Origin: Leptofilum sp050292445
GTDB lineage: Bacteria > Chloroflexota > Anaerolineae > Promineifilales > Promineifilaceae
Direction: 5' to 3'
Assembly: GCA_050292445.1 (NCBI GenBank)
Contig: JBNKLQ010000371.1
Span: forward strand, 1 to 5,146
DNA: 5,146 nucleotides
The position numbers were made by a program, and so were the translations under genes. Positions 1-5,047 of this stretch are shown here, piece by piece. How positions within the stretch are numbered: the stretch's first letter is position 1; each line of letters starts with the position of its first letter. The notes beneath the pieces are model-generated. The model ran no database searches and was not told the DNA's origin. It saw nothing but the letters and a program-made list of their open reading frames with translations.

Positions 1-519
1 AATTTGGAAGTAAGGCAGCAGTTCGGCCTCCCAGCAGCTTTCTTTTTTAATTTGCCAGGTTGTCTCGTTGGGGTGCGTAGGAAATTCGTTGAGCAGATGA
101 TCATAAATCCAGGCGGCTTCTTGATAATTGGCAACGGCCGTTGCTTGTTTTGCTTTGGTTTGTAGCTCCTGAATGGTGAGCAGTTCATGCACTTCTTTGG
201 CCTGCTCAAAATCATCCGCTTTCTTAAAAGCTTTTAGAGCCGCCTCTAATTTACCGGTTGCTAGAGCGGCAGCGGCTTTGCGTTCGTAGTGTGCTTTTTG
301 GCGTAGATAGCTGGCGCGCTGGCCACCTTGCTCATAATGAGAATTGTACGCTTCAATTTGGGCAAAGATTTCTTCGGCGCATTGCCACCGCTGGTTAAGG
401 AGGTGTTCCCACCCCTGATTAAACAAAACGGTAAGGCGTTCTGGTTGACTGGTTGATTGTGGAACGGCCGTTTCTGACTTTTCAGAGGCGGCGGTTGGTT
501 CAATGTGCGTATCGTCCAT
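1..519 (-). CDS. TPR-like helical-repeat protein, N-terminal part (runs off left edge)
   Basis: I read this frame directly. It starts at an ATG at 519 and stays open for 173 codons to the window edge, so the C-terminus is missing. Residues 1-28 are rich in Thr, Ser, Glu and Pro and look disordered. From about residue 30 the protein is helical, with three TPR-like stretches: about 32-64 (LFNQGWEHLLNQRW onward), 78-107 (KAAAALATGKLEAALKAFKKA) and 121-150 (ANYQEAAWIYDHLLNEFP). The alternating small and aromatic residues and the A-x-x-x-Y/F-x-x-L pattern are typical of tetratricopeptide folds, which bind other proteins. There is no signal peptide or membrane segment in the visible part, so it is probably cytoplasmic. 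The start has only a weak purine-rich ribosome site (AAAGAG, 4 nt upstream). Two copies of the CGGCCG-type palindrome fall inside it, both encoding Thr-Ala-Val. Partner and function are unknown. The open frame is well supported; the TPR label is moderate. Confidence 0.7.
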   Translation of the reverse strand, partial: MDDTHIEPTAASEKSETAVPQSTSQPERLTVLFNQGWEHLLNQRWQCAEEIFAQIEAYNSHYEQGGQRASYLRQKAHYERKAAAALATGKLEAALKAFKKADDFEQAKEVHELLTIQELQTKAKQATAVANYQEAAWIYDHLLNEFPTHPNETTWQIKKESCWEAELLPYFQI

Positions 520-539
520 GATTCTCTTTGATTCTCTTT
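520..539. repeat. Tandem duplicate of GATTCTCTTT next to the TPR gene start
   Basis: Two perfect head-to-tail copies of the 10-base word GATTCTCTTT (520-529 and 530-539). They abut the ATG of the TPR-like gene, so on the coding strand the leader ends AAAGAGAATC twice. Each copy carries a purine-rich AAAGAG that could act as a weak ribosome-binding sequence, giving two tandem sites. It may equally be a chance slippage duplication. Confidence 0.5.
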
Positions 540-882
540 TGGTTTGTTTATGTTGGTGGTCTCCCCAGGCATCATTTTGCGGCTGTTGCCTGACCACAGC
601 AAACTTCTCTTTCCACTGTCAGGCTAGGGCAAAATCCTTAAATCGTATCTTACACTTCAGTACCACAACGGAGGCGATTTATATTGTTGTCGCAAAGCAA
701 AGAGACGTTAAAGACTTCACTTTGTTTTATAGAGTTGTTCCTGATTAAAAAGAAAAAGAGCTTTGGACACAGATTCACGCAGATAAACGCAGATTTTTTG
801 TTTTTATCTGTGAAAATCTGTGTTTATCTGTGTCCTATTTCTTCCTAAATTTTATTGAGAAACAAGTTTTATGGATAGATTC
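540..882. other. Gene-free stretch between second Nudix gene and TPR gene
   Basis: No convincing gene lies here on either strand; the whole gap between the two genes is 520-882. It holds the decamer inverted repeat at 765-835 (own entry) and a possible hairpin with arms GCCTGAC (588-594) and GTCAGGC (618-624) in the leader of the TPR-like gene. On the minus strand there are AT-rich boxes resembling a -10 element (TATAAA within 675-690 and within 725-735), but no good -35 partner at the usual spacing. A promoter for the TPR-like gene is therefore likely in this stretch but cannot be placed. On the minus strand a T-rich run (about 743-759, CTTTTTCTTTTT) follows the inverted repeat, so transcription from the Nudix gene may end there. 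Confidence 0.5.
765..835. repeat. 71-bp inverted repeat built of 3+3 degenerate decamers (CACAGAT family)
   Basis: The left half is three direct 10-base units: GGACACAGAT (765-774), TCACGCAGAT (775-784) and AAACGCAGAT (785-794). An 11-base T-rich spacer (795-805) follows. The right half is three units in the opposite sense: ATCTGTGAAA (806-815), ATCTGTGTTT (816-825) and ATCTGTGTCC (826-835). The outer decamers are perfect inverted copies of each other and the inner ones pair imperfectly, so RNA from either strand could fold into a long hairpin. On the minus strand a T-rich run follows about 10 nt later, so it may also work as a terminator for the Nudix gene ending at 883. Similar CACAGATAAA-type runs are scattered between genes in various environmental genomes (from memory). 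No transposase or flanking target duplication is visible. Confidence 0.8.
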
Positions 883-1785
883 TTATTTCGCCAATGAATG
901 AAAGCGGGTGGGTTGGATTTGGATTGTGCCGTTGCTGGCCATTTTCTGATGCTGGGGATGTAGAGAGGCTGTGTCGTTGTCGGGGGCAAACCAGGCCAAT
1001 GAAGCGCTAGCTTGCGGAAGCGTCCCAACTGGGTTTGCAGTGAAGATGAGCGTGAGCTGGTTGCTCTTGGGGCCAAGATAGACATCGCTGAGGTGGTACG
1101 GGTTTAGCTGGCTGCCGATTTGCTGTTGGGCAAGCTGTACGGCCGTTTGCCACGGAGCTACCAAGCCAGAAGCAGCACCCCCTGGCAGTTGCCAAGGAGC
1201 TTCCTCATGCGGACGGTGCCACAGATAGGCACCCGCTTCGTTGCCATAAAGAATGTAAGTGGCAACGTCCCAGGTAGGCGGCGGTTGGAACGGTGGCTGG
1301 CCTTGCAGCTTACGCTTTACATCCAGCCAGCGGTACACCACGTTGCGCAGAAGAAAGTGGGCAGCTTTGTTGAAGTTAGAGAGAGAATGTTGGAAGAATA
1401 ACGGCCGTTCCTCGGCATGTGCCAATCCTTTTTCCAACCGTTCCCGATGAAAACCACTCATACGGCGTGGCAGTGGGGTTGTCTTAAAAAAGCCAACCAC
1501 AGGGGATTCTTCCGAAGGGGTGATTTCGCCGCCGCGCAGTAAGCAGCGAAAAGAAAAGCCTAAAAAGCCAGATGGAGACATGGGCAGGTAGGTCAGGGCC
1601 GCTAGCCGCACAGGCAGGACGATCAGACCGGTTTCTTCGCGCACCTCGCGGGCTGTGCCATCTGGCGGTAGTTCGCCAGCATCCAATGCGCCACCGGGTG
1701 GGGCAAAGGTGCGCGTGTCATTTCGCTTAATCAGCAAAACGTTGCCATGTTGGTCTACCACAATACCATTGGTGCCTACATTCAT
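883..1785 (-). CDS. Double-Nudix protein with degenerate C-terminal Nudix box
   Basis: This is a 300-residue, probably cytoplasmic protein with two Nudix domains in tandem. The first (about 4-105) has a canonical Nudix box at G32-L54, fitting GX5EX7REUXEEXGU with E38, R46, E47, E50 and E51, so it should bind Mg2+ and hydrolyse a nucleoside diphosphate-linked compound; the substrate cannot be told. The second (about 172-285) aligns without gaps to the paralogue at 2577-3506 over its box, but V209, Q217, L218, Q221 and Q222 replace E, R, E, E and E, so this half should be catalytically dead. Similarity continues in frame after the box (LIFTA, AWF, PQHQ), so there is no frameshift. I chose the ATG at 1785 because AGGGA lies 7 nt upstream and the domain begins at once (NGIVVDQHGNVLLIKR). 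A longer frame to 1857 reads through an intergenic repeat. It lies 148 bp after the DUF3267 gene and may be co-transcribed or separate. Confidence 0.9.
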   Translation of the reverse strand: MNVGTNGIVVDQHGNVLLIKRNDTRTFAPPGGALDAGELPPDGTAREVREETGLIVLPVRLAALTYLPMSPSGFLGFSFRCLLRGGEITPSEESPVVGFFKTTPLPRRMSGFHRERLEKGLAHAEERPLFFQHSLSNFNKAAHFLLRNVVYRWLDVKRKLQGQPPFQPPPTWDVATYILYGNEAGAYLWHRPHEEAPWQLPGGAASGLVAPWQTAVQLAQQQIGSQLNPYHLSDVYLGPKSNQLTLIFTANPVGTLPQASASLAWFAPDNDTASLHPQHQKMASNGTIQIQPTRFHSLAK

Positions 1786-1821
1786 TTCCAAATCCCTGAG
1801 TTCTAAGTGATTGAAAAACCT

Positions 1822-1916
1822 TGACGCAAAGGCGCAAAGTGGCAAAGAATTGATCAAGAAGGATTAAGAGCCTCCCTTTACAAGGCAACTTCTGATTCTT
1901 TGCGTTCTTTGCGTCA
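1822..1916. repeat. TTTGCG-type degenerate inverted repeat
   Basis: The left arm (1822-1850) is three near-copies of a short word: GACGCAAAG, GCGCAAAG, TGGCAAAG, then AAT. The right arm (1895-1916) is the opposite sense with a 9-base period: ATTCTTTGCG then TTCTTTGCGTCA. The tips TTGACGCAAAG and CTTTGCGTCAA are perfect inverted copies of 11 bases. The loop of about 44 bases has no clear feature. It fills most of the 148-bp gap between the DUF3267 and second Nudix genes and could form a hairpin in their shared transcript. It differs in sequence from the 765-835 element but has the same plan of short degenerate units arranged head-to-head. There is no coding content or sign of transposase. Confidence 0.75.
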
Positions 1917-1933
1917 AACAGTGCCACAATCGA

Positions 1934-2575
1934 TTATAGCGTGTCGGGACGGGTTTGGCTGGCGGGCACAAACAGCTGGATGCCGTGATCTTCGCTAAAA
2001 AGGGCATCTGGCGGCGCTTTATAAACGCGCCAGGCCACCATGAAATCACCGATGGAAGCGGCCGTATTCAGCAACAAAGCGATTAACAGCAGTTGGCCAA
2101 TTGCGGGCGGCAAAATGAACAAAATCCCACCGCCGATAATCGTCATCAATACCACAGGCGTCAACGTCATGAACAGGTAAACTCGCCTGTTGAGGTAGCT
2201 GCCTTTTTGGATGGAGGCGAACAGAAACAGTTTTGTGAAAGCATAACGCGGTTGATAGCCGCACAGCTTCAGCGCCAGCCCATGCAGCCATTCGTGCAGC
2301 AGCATCGAGCTAAAGATGATGAGCGCACCGGCGACAATTTTCCAGCCTGTAGACAATGTCCAGGTAGGCCAGATGACAAACTGACTGCCATTGTAGCTGT
2401 AAAGTTGATAGGGTAGCCACAGCAGCAGCACGCCACCGCTCAACGGCAGCAAGGCCATGAGGTTGGCCCAAATGAGTACCAGCCACTGCGGATACCGATC
2501 CAGGGAATCCCAATCGGAGAAAAGCGGCCGTAAATGTACATAGCCAGGCGGTGATTTTGGCGTTTCGGATTTCAT
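1934..2575 (-). CDS. DUF3267-family membrane zincin-like metalloprotease
   Basis: A 213-residue integral membrane protein. Hydrophobic segments lie at about 31-56, 79-102, 132-157 and 159-180. The second contains H94-E95-W-L-H98 (LLHEWLHGLAL), the HExxH zinc-binding and catalytic motif of zincin peptidases, placed within the membrane as in site-2-type proteases. The later segment N170-TAASIGD177 followed by F-M-V-A-W-R-V and then D-A-L-F-S-E-D-H-G-I matches the C-terminal pattern of DUF3267 (putative zincin peptidase) proteins; D177 is a plausible third metal ligand. The substrate is unknown. The start codon lies 1 nt after the TGA of the upstream double-Nudix gene, with no separate ribosome site, so translation is probably coupled. 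Placement between two Nudix paralogues suggests it arrived or was kept with one of them. The family call is fairly sure; actual proteolytic activity is inferred from the motif only. Confidence 0.8.
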   Translation of the reverse strand: MKSETPKSPPGYVHLRPLFSDWDSLDRYPQWLVLIWANLMALLPLSGGVLLLWLPYQLYSYNGSQFVIWPTWTLSTGWKIVAGALIIFSSMLLHEWLHGLALKLCGYQPRYAFTKLFLFASIQKGSYLNRRVYLFMTLTPVVLMTIIGGGILFILPPAIGQLLLIALLLNTAASIGDFMVAWRVYKAPPDALFSEDHGIQLFVPASQTRPDTL

Positions 2576-2576
2576 T

Positions 2577-3506
2577 TCATTGATTCAATAGGGAACGGCC
2601 GTCCTGTTTGCGAAACAAAACCTTGCCCGAATAAGTACAGGCATCGGCAACCCGTTCCTGGTGTTGGGGGGGCGTGTTGGCCGGTTCTTCACCGGGTTGG
2701 AACCAGGCAAAGGCAGCTGATTCTGGCCCGGTTGTTAGCTGCCCGCTCACAATTTCGGCGGTGAAGTTGAAGGTGAGGTTGGCTTCGTCAGTGTAGCTGT
2801 TGATACTGGTGAGGTCACATAATCGGACCTGGCAGCCGGTTTCTTCAAGGGTTTCGCGAACGGCCGTTTCCCAGGGCGGTTCCTCGTTTTCCACACCACC
2901 GCCAGGCAAATTCCACAGATCTTTATCAGTCCGTTTAACCCACAGCACGGCACCCGCCTCGTTACGAATAATGGTAAATGCACCCATGCGCCAGGTTTCC
3001 GCTTCTGGCCAGGGGGGCTGGCCGTTGCGCCGTCGCCGCCAACGCTGGATGGGGAAAAGGATGCGGCCCAGCACCTTTTTACCTGCTTTGTGAGTAAGGG
3101 TCATTGGCTGGGCAAGCTGGAGCGGCTGGCTGTCTTGATGGGCCAGGCTGTGGCGAATGCGCTGCCGGTGCATGGGCAGAATGCGCTTGGGCAGGGTGTC
3201 TGGGCTAAAAAAGGCGACATGGGGTGTTTCTTCAGACGGCCGTAATGTGCCGCCCAATAGTTCACAGCGAAAATAAAAAGAGAGAAAAGCATGCGGTTCA
3301 TTGGGCCAGTGGTAAACGCCAAGTAGTTGAGATGCTCTTACCCTTAGCCCAGTTTCCTCGAATGTCTCACGAACGGCCGCTTCGGTCGGCAACTCCCCGG
3401 CTTCTACGCCACCTCCCGGCACGTCGAAGGTGCGGATATCGTGCCGCTGAATCAGCAATAGTTCTCCTGCTTCATTTGTGACGATGCTGCTGGCTGTCAT
3501 GCGCAT
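2577..3506 (-). CDS. Tandem double-Nudix hydrolase, both boxes intact
   Basis: A 309-residue cytoplasmic protein made of two complete Nudix domains. Domain one spans about 3-105, with its box at G32-L54 (E38, R46, E47, E50, E51). A basic linker (VLGRILFPIQRWRRRRNGQ, about 145-163) follows. Domain two spans about 172-285, with its box at G203-C225 (E209, R217, E218, E221, E222). Both fit GX5EX7REUXEEXGU, so both should coordinate Mg2+ and cleave a pyrophosphate bond in a nucleoside diphosphate-linked substrate. The substrate is not predictable from these motifs. It is clearly a paralogue of the gene at 883-1785, with the same domain order, linker words (QPP, ETW/PTW, NEAGA) and tail (PQHQ). 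The start at 3506 has AGGA 7 nt upstream; a second ATG two codons later is less well placed. It follows the DUF1684 gene by 21 nt and abuts the DUF3267 gene by 1 nt, so it is mid-operon. Four CGGCCG palindromes lie inside it. Confidence 0.93.
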   Translation of the reverse strand: MRMTASSIVTNEAGELLLIQRHDIRTFDVPGGGVEAGELPTEAAVRETFEETGLRVRASQLLGVYHWPNEPHAFLSFYFRCELLGGTLRPSEETPHVAFFSPDTLPKRILPMHRQRIRHSLAHQDSQPLQLAQPMTLTHKAGKKVLGRILFPIQRWRRRRNGQPPWPEAETWRMGAFTIIRNEAGAVLWVKRTDKDLWNLPGGGVENEEPPWETAVRETLEETGCQVRLCDLTSINSYTDEANLTFNFTAEIVSGQLTTGPESAAFAWFQPGEEPANTPPQHQERVADACTYSGKVLFRKQDGRSLLNQ

Positions 3507-3527
3507 GAAAAAATCCTGAACTGTAGC

Positions 3528-4055
3528 TTATTTGAAATCTTTTTCTCCGGCACGAATGGGGACAGAGAGCCAGTTTTCGCGTGGGGGGAGCGGGCAGCTA
3601 TAGTAGGATGAATAAGCGCAATAGGGATTGTAACTGTAATTAAAGTCGATTTTGAAACGGCCGTTCCCCAAATCCACCAATCCTGGCCGGTGATTATCCA
3701 GATAGCGCCCCGCGCCGTAGGTCTCTTTGCCGCTGGTGGCATCGCGGAAGGGCAGGAAGAACTCCTGGCCGTAGATGTCGCTGTAAATGGTCAGGCTGGT
3801 GGGTTCCCCGTTAACTTCAAATGAAATTCGGCCCCAACGGCGATACGGCCGTACATCCCCCGTACTCGTCTCCATCTCAACTATCGGCTCAGTTGAGGAA
3901 AATCGTTCCACTGGCACGACTAAATCCAGCGCCTCGTTTGCCTCAAAGTAGTTCAGTCCAGCAAAATTCTCTCGCTGTGTCTCATCCAGTGGTGACTGGG
4001 GATGGAAGCCCATGAATTGGTCGATTTCATTGCGGAACTGTGTCAGTTCGTTCAT
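3528..4055 (-). CDS. DUF1684 family protein
   Basis: A 175-residue protein matching DUF1684, a family without an established biochemical role. The signature stretches are visible in order: FLPFRDATSGKETYGAGRYL at 100-119, F-K-I-D-F-N-Y-S-Y-N-P-Y-C-A-Y at 134-148, and CPLPPRENWLSVPIRAGE at 154-171. C146 and C154 are the only cysteines and sit in the conserved end. This length is that of a stand-alone domain; many relatives carry an N-terminal signal or lipoprotein peptide, but none is visible here, so it looks cytoplasmic. The ATG at 4055 has GGA 5 nt upstream. It starts 14 nt after the DsbA-like gene and ends 21 nt before the double-Nudix gene, so it is almost certainly co-transcribed with both. 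It carries two of the palindromes, at 3658 and 3846. The family call is strong; no function can be stated. Confidence 0.88.
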   Translation of the reverse strand: MNELTQFRNEIDQFMGFHPQSPLDETQRENFAGLNYFEANEALDLVVPVERFSSTEPIVEMETSTGDVRPYRRWGRISFEVNGEPTSLTIYSDIYGQEFFLPFRDATSGKETYGAGRYLDNHRPGLVDLGNGRFKIDFNYSYNPYCAYSSYYSCPLPPRENWLSVPIRAGEKDFK

Positions 4056-4069
4056 TTGTATCCAAAACC

Positions 4070-4744
4070 TTAATTGCTCAAAATTTGGCTAATTGTAGCA
4101 GACATCGCTTCGTAGGAGGGAAATACCTGCTGGCCGTTAACGAGAAACGTGGGCGTGCCGCGTGCCCCATCTGCCTGCGCCCGGCGAATGGCCTGTGTCA
4201 CAAAATCACCATATGTGCCTGAATCTAGACAGCTATCAAACGCCTCTCGATCTAGATTGACCGCCGTTGCAATCTCTTTCACCCGACTGTTGCCTAAATC
4301 AGGGTATGCTTCTAGATTTTCATAAATGTAGTCGTGAAATTCCCAGAAGGCATTCTGTTCAGCGGCACATTGGGCGGCTTCGGCACCGGTGGGGGAAGTG
4401 GCTGTAATCACTGGGAAGTGTCGGTATTCAAAACTGATTTGCTCGCCGAATTGGGCTTGCAGTTGCTCCTTGATGCCTAAGTTATGCCACTGTTTACAGG
4501 AAGAGCAGGCCAAATCAGCATATTCCACAATTTGCACCGGGGCATCAGCTGGCCCGTCCAGGTTTGGCTCCACCAGGGCTGCCAGCTCATCGGCGGGAAC
4601 CAGGCCTGCATTGCGCCACAGCGCCAGCCCGACGATGGCCAAAACGATGATAACGGCAATTGCGCCCAAACGAATTTGCTTCAGGCGTTGCGCCTGGACT
4701 TTAGCTTGCTGCCGCTGCTGCTTGCGTGAGGGTTGTTTGCTCAT
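4070..4744 (-). CDS. Membrane-anchored DsbA/BdbD-like thiol-disulfide oxidoreductase
   Basis: A 224-residue protein with a highly basic, Gln-rich N-terminus (1-25), one membrane segment at about 26-43 (LGAIAVIIVLAIVGLAL), then an extracytoplasmic thioredoxin-like domain. The domain begins DGPADAPVQIVEYADLAC, and the redox motif is C80-S-S-C83. The cis-proline loop is G196-T-P-T-F, and a helical insert lies between them (AAQCAAEQNAFWEFHDYIYENL). C126 and C172 form the extra cysteine pair often seen in this family. This is the pattern of DsbA/BdbD-type proteins, which oxidise or isomerise disulfides in exported proteins; the direction of the reaction is not settled by the CSSC motif alone. I chose the ATG at 4744 because GGAG lies 5 nt upstream. 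The open frame continues to 4957 only by reading through the terminator and tRNA gene. It is first in the likely four-gene operon. Confidence 0.92.
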   Translation of the reverse strand: MSKQPSRKQQRQQAKVQAQRLKQIRLGAIAVIIVLAIVGLALWRNAGLVPADELAALVEPNLDGPADAPVQIVEYADLACSSCKQWHNLGIKEQLQAQFGEQISFEYRHFPVITATSPTGAEAAQCAAEQNAFWEFHDYIYENLEAYPDLGNSRVKEIATAVNLDREAFDSCLDSGTYGDFVTQAIRRAQADGARGTPTFLVNGQQVFPSYEAMSATISQILSN

Positions 4745-4835
4745 CTTATCTCCAATTTTGTTGATTTGGAGGGATGGTAACACGGCCGGGTCCTTACAAC
4801 TGTAAGCCGCCTCACCCAGCGGTAGCATTCGCAAG
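4745..4835 (-). promoter_or_regulatory. Leader of the dsbA-like operon with two small inverted repeats
   Basis: This 91-bp stretch between the tRNA terminator and the first operon gene must hold the operon promoter unless transcripts read through. No clear -35/-10 pair stands out. Two symmetrical words are present. CTTACA and TGTAAG, 2 nt apart (4793-4806), could be a dimeric repressor site. CTCCAA and TTGGAG (4750-4755 and 4766-4771) are complementary. On the coding strand the second arm contains the GGAG ribosome site, so a 6-bp hairpin could hide it. A CGGCCG core occurs at 4783-4788, the only one outside a gene. Function is inferred. Confidence 0.4.
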
Positions 4836-4867
4836 AAAAAAGGACATCCGGTCCGGATGTCCTTTTT
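4836..4867 (-). terminator. Strong intrinsic terminator after tRNA-Ser
   Basis: A perfect 10-bp palindrome, GGACATCCGG (4842-4851) and CCGGATGTCC (4853-4862) around one central base, is flanked by A-runs at 4836-4841 and T-runs at 4863-4867. It therefore reads as a GC-rich hairpin followed by a U-tract on both strands. It lies about 10 nt past the 3' end of the tRNA gene, so its evident job is to end the tRNA transcript and isolate it from the dsbA-like operon. There is no plus-strand gene here that would need it. Confidence 0.9.
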
Positions 4868-4876
4868 GGTTCTAGG

Positions 4877-4963
4877 CGGAGAGGGTGGGATTCGAACCCA
4901 CGGTGACCGCAAGGCCACAGTGCTTTTCGAGAGCACCCCAATCGTCCACTCTGGCACCTCTCC
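4877..4963 (-). tRNA. tRNA-Ser, anticodon CGA
   Basis: An 87-nt class II tRNA. The acceptor stem GGAGAGG (5' end at 4963) pairs perfectly with CCTCTCC (4884-4878), and G at 4877 is the discriminator, as usual for serine tRNAs. The anticodon stem GTGCT/AGCAC encloses the loop CTCGAAA, giving anticodon CGA (4929-4927), which reads UCG. The long variable arm (GTGGCC, loop TTGC, GGTCAC) is the serine identity feature. The T arm is GTGGG, TTCGAAT, CCCAC. The 3' CCA is not encoded: CCT follows the discriminator, so the end must be added by nucleotidyltransferase. It sits between a TadA-like gene and its own terminator. Confidence 0.97.
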
Positions 4964-4971
4964 GTTTCATT

Positions 4972-5047
4972 GTTCAGTAATCAGCAGATCGATATTCAGT
5001 TTGGACACAGATTACTGACCTACTGAACACTGATTTACTGTCTACTG
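4972..5047. repeat. Degenerate CAGTA/TACTG repeat upstream of the tRNA gene
   Basis: GTTCAGTAATCAG (4972-4984) is followed, in the opposite sense, by a run of TACTG-type words: ATTACTGA (5011-5018), TACTGAAC (5021-5028), ACTGATT (5029-5035), TACTG (5036-5040) and TACTG (5043-5047). The arms can pair imperfectly. The segment 5000-5013 (TTTGGACACAGATT) is identical to 762-775 in the decamer element. The repeat fills the gap between the TadA-like gene and the tRNA, overlaps the last codons of the former and supplies its stop codon. Any tRNA promoter must lie within or beside it; I see no clear consensus. Confidence 0.65.

Larger units (their letters stand above)
133..3853. repeat. Dispersed palindrome ACGGCCGT (core CGGCCG), HIP1-like
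   Basis: Core CGGCCG begins at 135, 465, 1140, 1402, 2059, 2525, 2596, 2861, 3237, 3374, 3658, 3846 and 4783 (the last lies outside this span): 13 copies in 5,146 bases, where about one is expected by chance. Nine of them extend to ACGGCCGT (135, 465, 1140, 1402, 2596, 2861, 3237, 3658, 3846). Five extend to AACGGCCGTT (133-142, 463-472, 1400-1409, 2859-2868, 3656-3665). Twelve of thirteen are inside genes, in all three frames. The entry spans the copies from the leftmost to 3853; the bases between are ordinary sequence. Confidence 0.85.

Noticed and set aside
261..602. Minus-strand 113-codon open frame
   Set aside because: It overlaps the TPR-like gene in another frame, its composition is unlike a folded protein, and the TPR-like frame is open to the window edge.
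765..835. CRISPR-like array
   Set aside because: The units are 10 bases, degenerate, without spacers, and arranged head-to-head; no cas genes are present.
883..1250. Second Nudix box of the 883-1785 protein scrambled by a frameshift or pseudogene formation
   Set aside because: Similarity to the paralogue continues in the same frame before and after the box, with no stop, so the changes are substitutions in a live reading frame.
1786..1857. A 24-residue N-terminal extension of the second double-Nudix protein
   Set aside because: Most of it is encoded by the left arm of the TTTGCG repeat. The Nudix fold starts right after the ATG at 1785, which has AGGGA 7 nt upstream.
2093..2416. Plus-strand 107-codon open frame
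   Set aside because: It lies antisense within the DUF3267 gene, has no ribosome site and no recognisable domain.
4389..4805. Plus-strand 138-codon open frame
   Set aside because: It is antisense to the DsbA-like gene and its leader. Its Cys/Arg-rich composition is that of a reverse-strand shadow.
4745..4957. A 71-residue N-terminal extension of the DsbA-like frame (beginning MPEWTIGVLSKS)
   Set aside because: It is the translation of the tRNA-Ser gene and its terminator. The real start at 4744 has a good ribosome site and begins with a proper basic and membrane segment.
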